From positions 21,097,797 to 21,161,796 of the forward strand of contig CM033114.1 in NCBI GenBank assembly GCA_019321725.1: a stretch of 64,000 nucleotides of DNA, read 5' to 3'. The notes under the pieces are model-generated. The model was not told the origin of the DNA. It was given only the letters and a program-made list of their open reading frames with translations, and ran no database searches. Source of the stretch: Paulownia fortunei. Its lineage: Eukaryota > Streptophyta > Magnoliopsida > Lamiales > Paulowniaceae. The translations under genes were made by a program, and so were the position numbers. Of the stretch, positions 12,601 to 21,992 are shown piece after piece. Each line of letters starts with the position of its first letter. Position 1 is the stretch's first letter.

Positions 12601-15600
12601 TTTTTTTACACTCGTATTTTACAAATATATCTATTAAATATTAATTTTTTTTCATATCGTATTCGAGTAAAGTCGGCCTAATAGTAGCGGTAATTTATGT
12701 CACTATTGTGTCATCAATTTAGAAATGAATCATATATAGGTAGAATTAAAAAAACACTCTAAAAAAATTATGAAAATATTTTTTAATTTAAAAAATTCAT
12801 TACCGGTTTTTTATTCCACACTGTTAAAAATTTGCCTCTTTTGGACTAAACTTCCTTTGGGCTTTTTCCATCAACACATTAATGAATTGTGCTCTTTTGA
12901 TAGAAACTTTTTTGAAATTCTCCAATTTATAAGATTTTAATTTTTAAAATTTAAATAGTATATTTTTTTCATGTAAATAATAAAAAATGTATAAACTTAA
13001 TACTAACATGTTATTTAACTTAAAAATTAATTCTTTTTTTTTCTTTTTTTTTTATGTTTGATAATTTAACGAAAGCCTAATAAAAATAAAAAATAAAATC
13101 CTGATTGATATAGCAATTTTAACATCCCAAAGAAAAAGCCTCATAAAGAAATACTCCCCTTCGCTAATTTCTTAATCTAAGAATCTAAGGGCAAGATAGT
13201 TACATCCAAAATCATTAAAACTTAAAGAAGTTAGTGTAAAAGTTAATAATTGATTTTTTTGAATGAAAAGTTGGTGGAATGAGTTTTTTTTATTGAATAA
13301 TATTTTCATTGGTTTATTAAGTATAAAAATTTATTCTGCATTTTTTTAGTAATTTTCCCTAATATACATATCACTGTTGATGTCAAATAATAAAGTTTTA
13401 TTGCTACTATATGTAGTATTGCTGCTAAATATCAAGGATGTTCTTAAATGATCACTTGGCTTGAAGCCCCCAAATCAATTTAGTCAACATAGACTTGAAA
13501 ATAAACAAATAAGATATTCTAAACATCATGATATCAATAAAGAGGGTGCTTGACTAAATTTACTTTCAAAAGTTTATAAGTTTTTGGGGTTTGTAAAATA
13601 TTTTTTAATAAACTTATTAAGTTTACCTTAAAATAAGCTACTGTTTGTAAAAATAAGCTTTACAAGCTTATAAAATGGTTTCGTGTTTGGTAAAATAAGT
13701 ACTCATAAAGTATTTTTGTGGGCAAAATGACCTAAAAGGACATGCTACCAGAAATATCACATGAATAACTATTTCATAACATATATTTTTTTTTAATATT
13801 TTTTTTAAGAATGGTAAACGTTTATTTATATGATGTAGTATGAATTAAATATATTTTATATGTGTATTAAATTCATATTTCTGGATATGATATATGTTTC
13901 AGTTTATATCGTAATGTATTTATGTATATATGTTTGTTTATCCGTATTTGTAAAAGATATAAATTTTACATATTAAAATATATATTGAAAATATATGAAA
14001 TTTTGTTAATATCGATATATAATGTATGATAAAATTAATTGTATTTAATTTCATTTAACACTTTAGTTTAATTAATTTCATAAATATGATAAATATGTGT
14101 TCTTATACTTTATACATACTATGTTCATACACGTACACATACACATGTATATATATTATCATTATATTAATATTAATCAAAACACTAATATTAACTCCAA
14201 TATCTTAATAATATTATGTTGCTATTATTACATCAAAACTAATATATTTATTTGTATTATGTCGAGCGTAACAGCTCAAATAAATATTAGCATAACAAAT
14301 AATAAACGACTATGTAATGAAATTGAAGTACATTAGCACGTAACTGTTGTATGGATATACATAACACGTACACATGTATACATAGTAATATAGATGTAAT
14401 TAAAATATAAACCTACATAGTAACATGTTGAATGACTCAATAACATTGTTGAACAAGAATTGAGGGTATCCTAGTCATTTTATAGTTCAAGAGAACATAT
14501 ATCTTATAAGCAGTTCAAAAAAAAGTTAGGATTTTCTTGCTTATTTTTGGGAGTGTATAAATTCCCATATCTTATTATAAAATTTTATAAACTCCTTTGC
14601 CAAAACTTTTTCACCAAATACTTTGGAAGAGCATATAAGCCTTATAAGCGTAGTCTAACACCGTCTAAGTAGTCAAATTGTATAGAATCAAGTTCTAAGC
14701 TCTCTTTGTGGCTGTTTGACATGGGAAAAAGAAAAAAAAATTAAAAAAAATAGACTGATTATCATTTCTTGGTAGAAATATTGTATCGTGAAAATGCTAT
14801 GTTAGTTGTGATTACCATTTCTTGAATTAGTTCTTATCCGACAGATAAAGGAAGTAGATTGCTGCTTACAAGTCGCAGCCGAGACATTCCAAGTTGTGCT
14901 CGATATGTACATGAGATGAAACTTTTAGACCCCAATGAGAGCTGGGAATTGTTCTTGAAGACGGCATTCATCGACAACACAGACGGAAAATGTCCTCAAG
15001 ACTTGGAGAATATAGGGAGAGAGATCTTGGAAAAGTGTGATGGTCTACCATTAGCAATCACAGTGGTAGGAGGGCTATTAGTGAAACAAAGACAGACCAA
15101 GAGTGGATGGCAGAAAGTTCTTAAAGGAATGGACTCTTATTTGGGAAGAAGCACAGATAGTGATAATGTATCAGCAATATTGGAATTGAGTTACCAAAAT
15201 TTGCCTCCACAATTGAAGTCAAGCTTCCTGTGTCTAGGCTTCTTCAAGAAAGACACGACTATCCGTGCAAAAAAGTTGGTACAAGTTTGGATTGCAGAAG
15301 GCTTGGTCCCGCAGCAAGGAGTAGGTGGAGAAGAAAAAGTAACGATGGAGGAGATAGCAAGAAGTTATTTAGATGAGTTGATCAATCGAAGCATGGTTCA
15401 AGTCAAGGATATGAGCAAAGGTGATAGAGTGAAAAACTGTCACATTCATAGTCATCTTCGCGAGCTATCAATCAGAAAAGCAAAGGAGGAAATAAGTTTT
15501 GAGATTCTAATGGAGGGGGATTCTCAATCCTTGAACGAACCTCGCCATCGTGCTATCTACTGTAGCACAGAAAGGTTCATTTACTCTGCGAATCCAAATA

Positions 15601-16670
15601 AACATCTTCGCTCTCTTTTCTTCAATGGAGCTGGCGTCACTGATGGTACTCCATCTTATTGGAAAAGTTTTGGACTCCTTCGGGTACTTGACTTTGAAGA
15701 TTTTGGCCTGAAAGAATTGCCTGACACAATTGGTTTACTGATCGGATTAAGGTACTTGGGATTAAGACATACAAGGATAAGAAAGCTCCCAAGCTCGTTG
15801 GGTTGCCTTAAAAACCTTCAGGTTCTTGATTTATCATGGAACTTTATGATGGGAGTGCCAAATGTTATATGGAAAATGGACAGCCTGCGTCACCTTTACA
15901 TGTCTGATATCATTTGCAAGACACCTCTGAGAATAGACACTCTAAAGAATCTTCAGACACTGGCCTACATCGATGTGGACAATTGGAAGACAGGTCACCT
16001 AAAACAGATGACTAGTCTTCGCAAATTGGGCATAAAGCTCGATTCGTTTTCAAATGTAGGAAAGCTCTATGAGTCATTGAGTACGCTGGAGAATCTTGTC
16101 TGTCTAAAACTGATTTGCCGTCGGTATCGTTATTACCAAAGCAATGCTTTCCTGGACGGGATTGATGTCCTGGAGCGTCTCACCGAACTTAAACTGTTTG
16201 GTAAAATGGGTACGTTACCCAAGGCCGAGAAGTTCCCTCCAATTCTTTCTTACTTGGACTTGACTTCTACCTTTCTCCAAGCAGACCCCATGCCAGTTCT
16301 GCAAAACCTGCCCAACTTATTGTTCCTCAAATTGGATAATGCATATAATGGTGACAAAATGGTGATCCCACATTCCCCCAGGAAGGACGATTCTCCCAGG
16401 AATGATGGGTTCCCGAAGCTCAAAGTCCTGTCTCTCCGTCGGCTGGAGCAACTGAGAAATATACAATTTGGAAAAGGTGCAATGCCGGAGCTCAAACAAT
16501 TGGAAATCTACAATTGCCGTAACCTGGAGAGCCTCCCGGAAGAGCTGAGATTCATGACTAATCTTCAGGAGTTGAAGATGGTGACAACCGCAGAAATGGC
16601 ATCTAAGCTCCGAGGTGTAGACTCCCACATAATCTCCAACATACCATCTGTACATCTGATTGGTCATTAA
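9698..16670 (+). CDS. NLR1: intact CC-NB-LRR receptor, RPP8/RPP13-like, 2 exons
   Basis: This is an intracellular immune receptor of the coiled-coil NLR class. Exon 1 (9698-10592) and exon 2 (14845-16670) join in phase 1 as DE/DKGSRLLLTSR and give 906 aa with no break. The coiled coil has DAEDVIETF at about 71-79 (EDVID motif). The NB-ARC carries P-loop GMGGIGKST at 192-200, kinase-2 YFIVLDDVW at 275-283, RNBS-B LLLTSR, then CDGLPLAITVVGG and FLCLGFF. About a dozen leucine-rich repeats run from ~570 to the end. The MHD position reads HIHS instead of the VHD or IHD of the sister copies (codon 15450-15452 encodes Ser501). The 4,252-bp intron compares with 749 bp in NLR4. It is the only undamaged member of the four-copy array. 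Its pathogen target is unknown. Confidence 0.9.
10769..11642 (+). mobile_element. TRIM-like remnant with ~180-bp direct repeats
   Basis: Segments at about 10769-10945 and 11463-11642 are diverged direct repeats, both ending near CTATATAAGTGAGTC-TTGTTCA, a sequence seen at plant LTR 3' ends. TTTATGGTATTTAAC (11060-11075) is a weak match to the Copia primer site TGGTATCAGAGC. Inside, a ~116-bp unit is also repeated (11299-11353 against 11415-11473). There is no polymerase. A non-autonomous Copia-type element is likely but not proven. Confidence 0.4.
11749..12270. repeat. CGG/ACCGG-rich MITE-like element with internal duplication
   Basis: The ends show a short inverted repeat (TATTTTAAAAATTGG against its complement near 12265). 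The interior has the ACCGG/GGTTC words common in plant non-autonomous DNA transposons. The block AAGAAGTTTAAATTTGATATTTTGTTATAT occurs near 11847 and near 12020, with TTTTAAAAATTGGA at both unit starts, so one copy has probably inserted into or duplicated beside another. Confidence 0.45.
12295..12530 (-). repeat. dispersed AT-rich repeat, copy 1 (reverse)
   Basis: The reverse complement aligns along about 230 bp with 30590-30975 and 45655-46020. Shared landmarks are TTATTAAAATAGA, a TAATACTCATAAATAATTTT stretch and TACTTCTATAATATT. No terminal repeat or coding capacity was found. Confidence 0.6.
13552..14655. mobile_element. non-autonomous hAT-like element
   Basis: The left end GGGTGCTTGACTAAATTTAC pairs with the right end, whose complement begins CGGTGTTAGACTACGCTTAT. 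This resembles the ends of plant hAT MITEs (GTGTTTGGCTAAAC). The interior is non-coding and no 8-bp target duplication was recognised. Confidence 0.5.
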
Positions 16671-18617
16671 TACGAGATCTGTAGAGGCAAGCCATTCTTG
16701 GATTCATGTATGATGTGTATGCAAGATTATATATGAGATGGTACACCTGACCAGTGATGTACACTGTGTATCTCATCAAGATTGTGTATGAGATGGTACA
16801 ATTGACGAGTGTTGTACATTTGTACATTTCATAGTAGACCCGACCATAGGGTGGGTCAGAATCAGACCCGACCCGTGATCGAACCGTGGTCAACGGATCA
16901 GAATCTGTGAACCAGCATGTGAGTTCACGGGCCGGTTATGGGTTCGGTTGCCCGTGAACCGCCAGGTTGGACCCGGTTCAATGGGCCGGAATCGCTGGGA
17001 CCAACCCGACGGTTTTTAAATTTAAATTTAAATTTTTTTAATTTTTTAACCAAAATATTGAAAATAATGTAAATGTGTTATGTGAACACTTTAACCAACT
17101 GAATTAATGGGTCATATGTTTATAATTTTGAATAAATGCGTAAATAAGTCTTGTAATTTATTTTTTCATATTTTTCCTCTCAAATTGATTGTCTTGTTTT
17201 TGAAAATCAATATAATTGGTGTTATACCATTTTTTAAATTTAATTAATTAGTTTCACCAAGTTACAAATCAAGTTTTATATTTAAGCATTCTACATTTCA
17301 TCTTAATAATAAGTAAAGTTTTGAAAATTATCTAATGATACTACTTTACAATTATCTTAATAATAAGTAAATTTATAATTTTTAAAAATATTTAATGATG
17401 CTACTTTACAATATCTAGCGTTTATTCCCCAACTTCTCATTTAATATTATTAAATTATTATAATATTGCATCAATTTTATATGATAGCATTAACTCCAAA
17501 GACCAAAATTTAGCAAATTGTGATTTATCAATACAGTGTAAATGAAAAAATTAATTTTTAGAAATTTCAAAAATTAATTTAGTCACTTTTGTTTTTGACC
17601 ATATGCTTAAATTTTAGCTATTTTTTTTTCAAATTTAAGTTAATTTTTTTTCATTAAGTTCAAAAATTAACAATATTTTTTGTAAATTTAAATTTAAGAA
17701 ATATAAAAAAAATATAAAAAAAATATAATGGTTAGAACCGGAACCGAAACCGGCCCGGCAGTTCCGAAACCCAGACCGTAACCAACCTTGATGATTAAGG
17801 TTAAAGGTCGGGATTTTCTTGAACCGTAGAATCGACGATTTCAAACCGTAACCGGCGGTTTTTGAACCATGATCGGTTTATCTCATAGTATACATTACAC
17901 ACACATGCATGTGTGTATGTGTATATGTATAAATATATGATGATATATACATATCATCACTTGGTGTAGCATCTACAAGAACTTTGTTTGTTGCCGTTGG
18001 AAAACTTTGAATTATTCAATTACTGTATTGATAAAAAATATGATGTTTTTTTTTTTTTTGCAAATAAATTTTGTTATTGGTTTATCCAACATTGATAACT
18101 AATTCCATTATGCGTAAGTACTTGTTGCATTACACTCTTAAAAATCCATTTTAAATTAAGAATATGATTAATTAATGGTTTTAATGCTCATTCCACTTCT
18201 ATTTCACGAGACATTATTCCTATACACATAATGAGATTAAGCGGTAAATGATAAATTTGATTATCTTATATCTTTTTTAACTTTTTCGTGATGACAAAAA
18301 AATAAGTGATATTGATAGTTGTGAGGTATTTAATAATTTCATAAGATTTGTTTTTTTTTTTTTTTACTGAACATAAAGAATGTATGTGCTAGATTAGCTT
18401 CTAAAACTATATAAAATGCCCCCAGGAAATCTATATGGACAAAATTACTTTTCCAATTTACTATTTATTACAATTTTTTATAAGGAAAAATAATTTTGTA
18501 AATGATTATAAAAATATACTTCTAAGTGTAATTTAGTAAACATGCAATGGTATCATATATAAACTTTACAGCAAAAAATATGAATTTAATTTAGAAAGGA
18601 ATACAATGTTGAACTTG
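16671..18617. other. NLR1 3' flank with ~1.2-kb repeat insertion
   Basis: The sequence from about 17990 to 18270 aligns with the 3' flank of NLR2 (26205-26450), but in NLR2 it follows the stop codon within ~60 bp. The extra material at roughly 16700-17985 is therefore inserted here. It includes an element with CCGACC/GGTTCG-rich ends (16826-17885) around an AT-rich core. Nothing here codes for protein. Confidence 0.6.
16826..17885. mobile_element. non-autonomous element, GGTTCGG-rich ends
   Basis: GC-richer ends with repeated GACCCG/GAACCG words flank an AT-rich core. A diverged relative lies at about 20700-21420, sharing the subterminal stretch TTCATTAA-TTCAAA-ATTA-CAATA followed by an ACC-rich end. 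The TIRs are degenerate. This probably belongs to a non-autonomous DNA transposon family. Confidence 0.45.
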
Positions 18618-18851
18618 TTTTTTTTTTTTTTTTTAATAATAGAGGAACTCGCAGCCGCTACCCTTCGGGTGTGCATTGGATAAACCCTCGAATTGATGCA
18701 ATAGTTTGCAAACCACACCAATCAAGTAAACCGCATTAGGCAAGTCCGATGTGACAGATTCAATCGATAAAGTGTTGGGAGGGAATTCGAACTCGGAACA
18801 TGACGCTCTGTACAACCCTCCTACACCAACTCGGCCACCCCTTACGAGATA
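18618..18851 (-). mobile_element. tRNA-derived SINE with poly(A) and 9-bp target duplication
   Basis: On the minus strand the element begins near 18851 with a box A, TGGCCGAGTTGG (about 18828-18839), and a box B, GAGTTCGAATTCC (about 18785-18798), as in tRNA Leu/Ser. It ends in a poly(A) tract of ~17 (T run 18618-18634). It is flanked by TTGAACTTG (18609-18617) and TTGTACTTG (18852-18860), a 9-bp target duplication with one mismatch. No acceptor stem pairs, so it is not a tRNA gene. The clean tail and flanks suggest a fairly recent insertion. Confidence 0.8.
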
Positions 18852-18860
18852 TTGTACTTG

Positions 18861-19723
18861 CTTTTGTTCCGATGGGAAGACATGTTCGAGCATTTGATCT
18901 TAAGTATAAAAAACCCTTGTTAAGAATTATGCCATATTTTTACATTGAAAATCAATTTTTCTCATATTTGTCCAAATTTGGAATTATTTTTTCTAAAGTA
19001 ATATATATCACTCTCTCGCTACAAAAAAAATGGAGAAAATAGCGACAAAAAAAACTATAGTCATCAACAAAAAATAAATAACTTAATTTTTATTTTTTAT
19101 TTTTGGAGACGAAAAATCTAAAATCATCACTAATATTAGAAAAAAATTGAATTACTGTTAATGGTGAAATATATAAGTCGTCGCTAAAGTAATTTATTTC
19201 TAATTTAATTACTTCAGCAGCTTGCATACATAGTTTATATAGTCAATCAAAACATAATAATTATTATATTTAAATATGTGTTTGACTCGTAATTTCAACT
19301 TTATATTTTAAGTGAATTTTAGTTACATGTCATATCAACAATGTATTTAATGCAATCATCAAATTAATTAATTAATTCAACAAAATAATGAGATAGCAAT
19401 ACTATGATCAATATAGAGTGAGACAAAAACTCACGTATATATTGGAATTGAAATCTAATATCATATGCTTAATAAATCTTAAAATTTAACATTAACTACT
19501 TGAACAAGACCTAATCGACAAGTTATGAGGTTACCATGTTTCATCTTGTTCTTTAAGTGTGAAATATCTAATTTTATTGATGATAGATATTAACTAACAA
19601 ATGGTAGTACCCTGCATCCATTATTCATATCCAAGGCAAGTTAGCCAATTTATAGAAAAGGTGGCAACATACGATTTTTTTTTAATTAATTAATTTTTTT
19701 ATCTATCATGAGGCAAGAACCCT
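18861..19723. other. intergenic AT-rich sequence
   Basis: No gene or RNA was recognised between the SINE and the next MITE. Confidence 0.5.
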
Positions 19724-19732
19724 CTAAAATGT

Positions 19733-19970
19733 CGAATGGGATTTCTCTATTCTATAATTGTGTTTCATCTTTTATTCCAACACGCGAAATGTATCAAATG
19801 TGTTTTAACGGACTAGCCTACTAGAGAAAGTGAGGGAAACTCGCAACTACAAATATTAGCTAACGTAACCCTCATTTCTCCGTTAGGCTAATCCATTAAA
19901 ATACATATGTGGCAATCCGTGCATTGGAACAAAAGAAGGAACACAATTATAGAACGGAGGATCATATCCA
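19733..19970. mobile_element. foldback MITE, 238 bp, 9-bp target duplication
   Basis: Long inverted arms (about 19737-19847 and 19861-19966) share TTCTATAATTGTGTT, then TTTTGTTCCAA and TTAGCCTA. The element is bounded by perfect 9-bp repeats CTAAAATGT (19724-19732 and 19971-19979). The target size suggests mobilisation by a Mutator-like transposase. It encodes nothing. Confidence 0.8.
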
Positions 19971-19979
19971 CTAAAATGT

Positions 19980-21900
19980 TGTGTATGCTACTTGAATTGC
20001 AATGAGCACACGACATTCTTTAGTAAAAGGCGAAAGAATAGTTCAAAGCTCGCCCGGCAGCCGCATGATGGCAACTTATTGTTATTGAATACAAATCAAC
20101 TACATATGAAGTACATATACTTGTGATGTAAATGGTTATTTTCTTTAGATAGAGTGATCAATCACAGAATTTTTTTTTTATTATACCTGTCGTGTGATTA
20201 ACTTAATTTAACTAAATATAATTTAAATAAGAATTTAGTAATTTTTAGGAGCCAAGCAAGCAAATCAAGCATGTATGATCCACTTAAATAAAGTCAATGA
20301 GTGAGGTTGACTGACTCTTAAAACAATAACGATAAAGGGGTATTCTATTCCAATTTTGTGTATAAATTGTGTTATACACGTAGTTGATTGTATGGTCAAA
20401 CGTTTGATTATGCACATTTGTGTTTTCTCTTTAAGAAAGGAAATAGGAAATGGCATCCCCAACCCATCTTCAAGAGGTAGGCAACAGAAAACAAGGTGGA
20501 GATAGCATGTAAGTTGATAGTATACGATTGACCAGCACATATTCCTCTCATTTATTATTCCCAAATATTGAAATATCAAAAGAGAAAAAATAATTATAAG
20601 CAGTTATAAGGCATTGCACTATGCTGACACTATCATTAAAATATTGACTTGAGATCATATGCACTATCTGAATTTCTACGAGGTATTTGTAAGATAAGTG
20701 GTGTACTACTCGATCCGTGATTAGTTCGCACTCAATAGGTTCCGACCCTTGGAACCTTAGGATCAGAACCAGCGGTTCTATTTTTTTTCTTTTTGCATTT
20801 TTTTTCTTTAAAAACTCACGAAATTAATTTTTTTTTTTACATTTTTACATTTTCAACTCTAAATTCTTTAATATTTTACTTTCGATTATTCATTTTTCAA
20901 TTATATATTGTATATTCTATATTATTTCAATTATTTTATTAAATTATTTTTTATATTTCATTTTTTTATATTAAGTTATTTATTCTTCAATTTTATATTA
21001 TAAAAGTAAAAGAATTATGCGAGTTTTAATTTCTCGAGGATTTGTAGCCAACTTAAATTTAAATTCAAGTTATTTTTTTATTTTTAATTATATAATTTAA
21101 ATTTTAACTAATATTTTTTTTAAAATTCAAATACAAATTATTTATTGAAATTTAAGTTTAAATTTTAAAACTTCAAGTGAGCATTTTTTTTAAAGTTTAT
21201 TATAATTAAAATATTTGATAATTTAAATTTTAGGTAATAAATTGAAGTTAAATTTTTTTCATTAATTTCAAACATTAGCAATAATTTTTTCAAATTTAAA
21301 TTCAAAAAATTTTAAAATAAAAAAAATTCAAGAATCAAAATCCGACTCGAAATTGATGGTTAACCAAACCCGAACCCGAAACCTGCCCGATGTACTAGTC
21401 TTTGGTGAAAATGGGTTGGACGTTCAACAAATAGTGTACAAAATAACTATCAAGTTTTTTCATAAATAAAGAAATGAAGGTATTTTGACCTTTTAACGAA
21501 ATTTTATTAGAATTTATCAAATAATGCTAAAGGGTATGCATCTTTCAAAAAACTCAAACTTCATAGGAGATGAATATCAAAAGCCAATAGCTTAGGAGTG
21601 ATGGATACAGAATCCATTTTTCCAACAGGTAAATATGCCGAAAAGATTATGTTTGATACATACTAAAGAATTGAACCATGAAATTGGTACCCTTGAAAGT
21701 TTGAAATCCAAACCAGTACAAAATAACTTAGTGATGAAAGTGTCCATTTTTTGGCTATGGGGTTGACTCCTTAAAATTAATGGTTGTGTTATTTGGTTGC
21801 CAGGCCAGTCTGGCTTCTGTTTCTTTTTTGGTAGAAAGACCAGTCGGCTTTGCTGCTTCTTGGAAACAATGAACATAATAAAATAAGAGCAATTGCTGCC
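19980..21900. other. intergenic region between NLR1 and NLR2
   Basis: Contains a second, diverged copy (about 20700-21420) of the GGTTCGG-ended element found at 16826-17885, surrounded by low-complexity A/T sequence. No gene is supported. Confidence 0.5.
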
Positions 21901-21908
21901 CCACTTGT

Positions 21909-21915
21909 TATTTAA
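21909..21915 (+). promoter_or_regulatory. conserved TATTTAA promoter element of NLR2
   Basis: TATTTAA sits in the block ACTTGTTATTTAAGCCAGTG, which recurs almost unchanged before NLR4 (40061-40067), at 84 and 82 bp from the respective start codons. The leader that follows (ACCAAGAAGAAGG...CTTACAGAGAGT) is also shared. It is likely the TATA region and mRNA leader of the array. Confidence 0.5.
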
Positions 21916-21992
21916 GCCAGTGCCTCCGACCAAGAAGAAGGGGCAAAAGAAATCCAGGAGGGAGATAGCTTACAGAGAGTAAAGCCAGAGAT

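Larger units (their letters stand above)
10593..14844 (+). other. NLR1 intron expanded by repeats
   Basis: GT...AG boundaries are supported by frame and by paralogues. The last ~180 bp before the acceptor and a piece near 13380-13560 match the short NLR4 intron. The rest is inserted material: LTR-like direct repeats (10769-11642), a CGG-containing MITE-like element (about 11749-12270), a dispersed AT-rich repeat (12295-12530) and an hAT-type element (13552-14655). Short frames inside are not genes. Confidence 0.75.

Noticed and set aside
18618..18851. tRNA gene suggested by A and B boxes
   Set aside because: No paired acceptor stem or anticodon arm; poly(A) tail and target duplication show a SINE.
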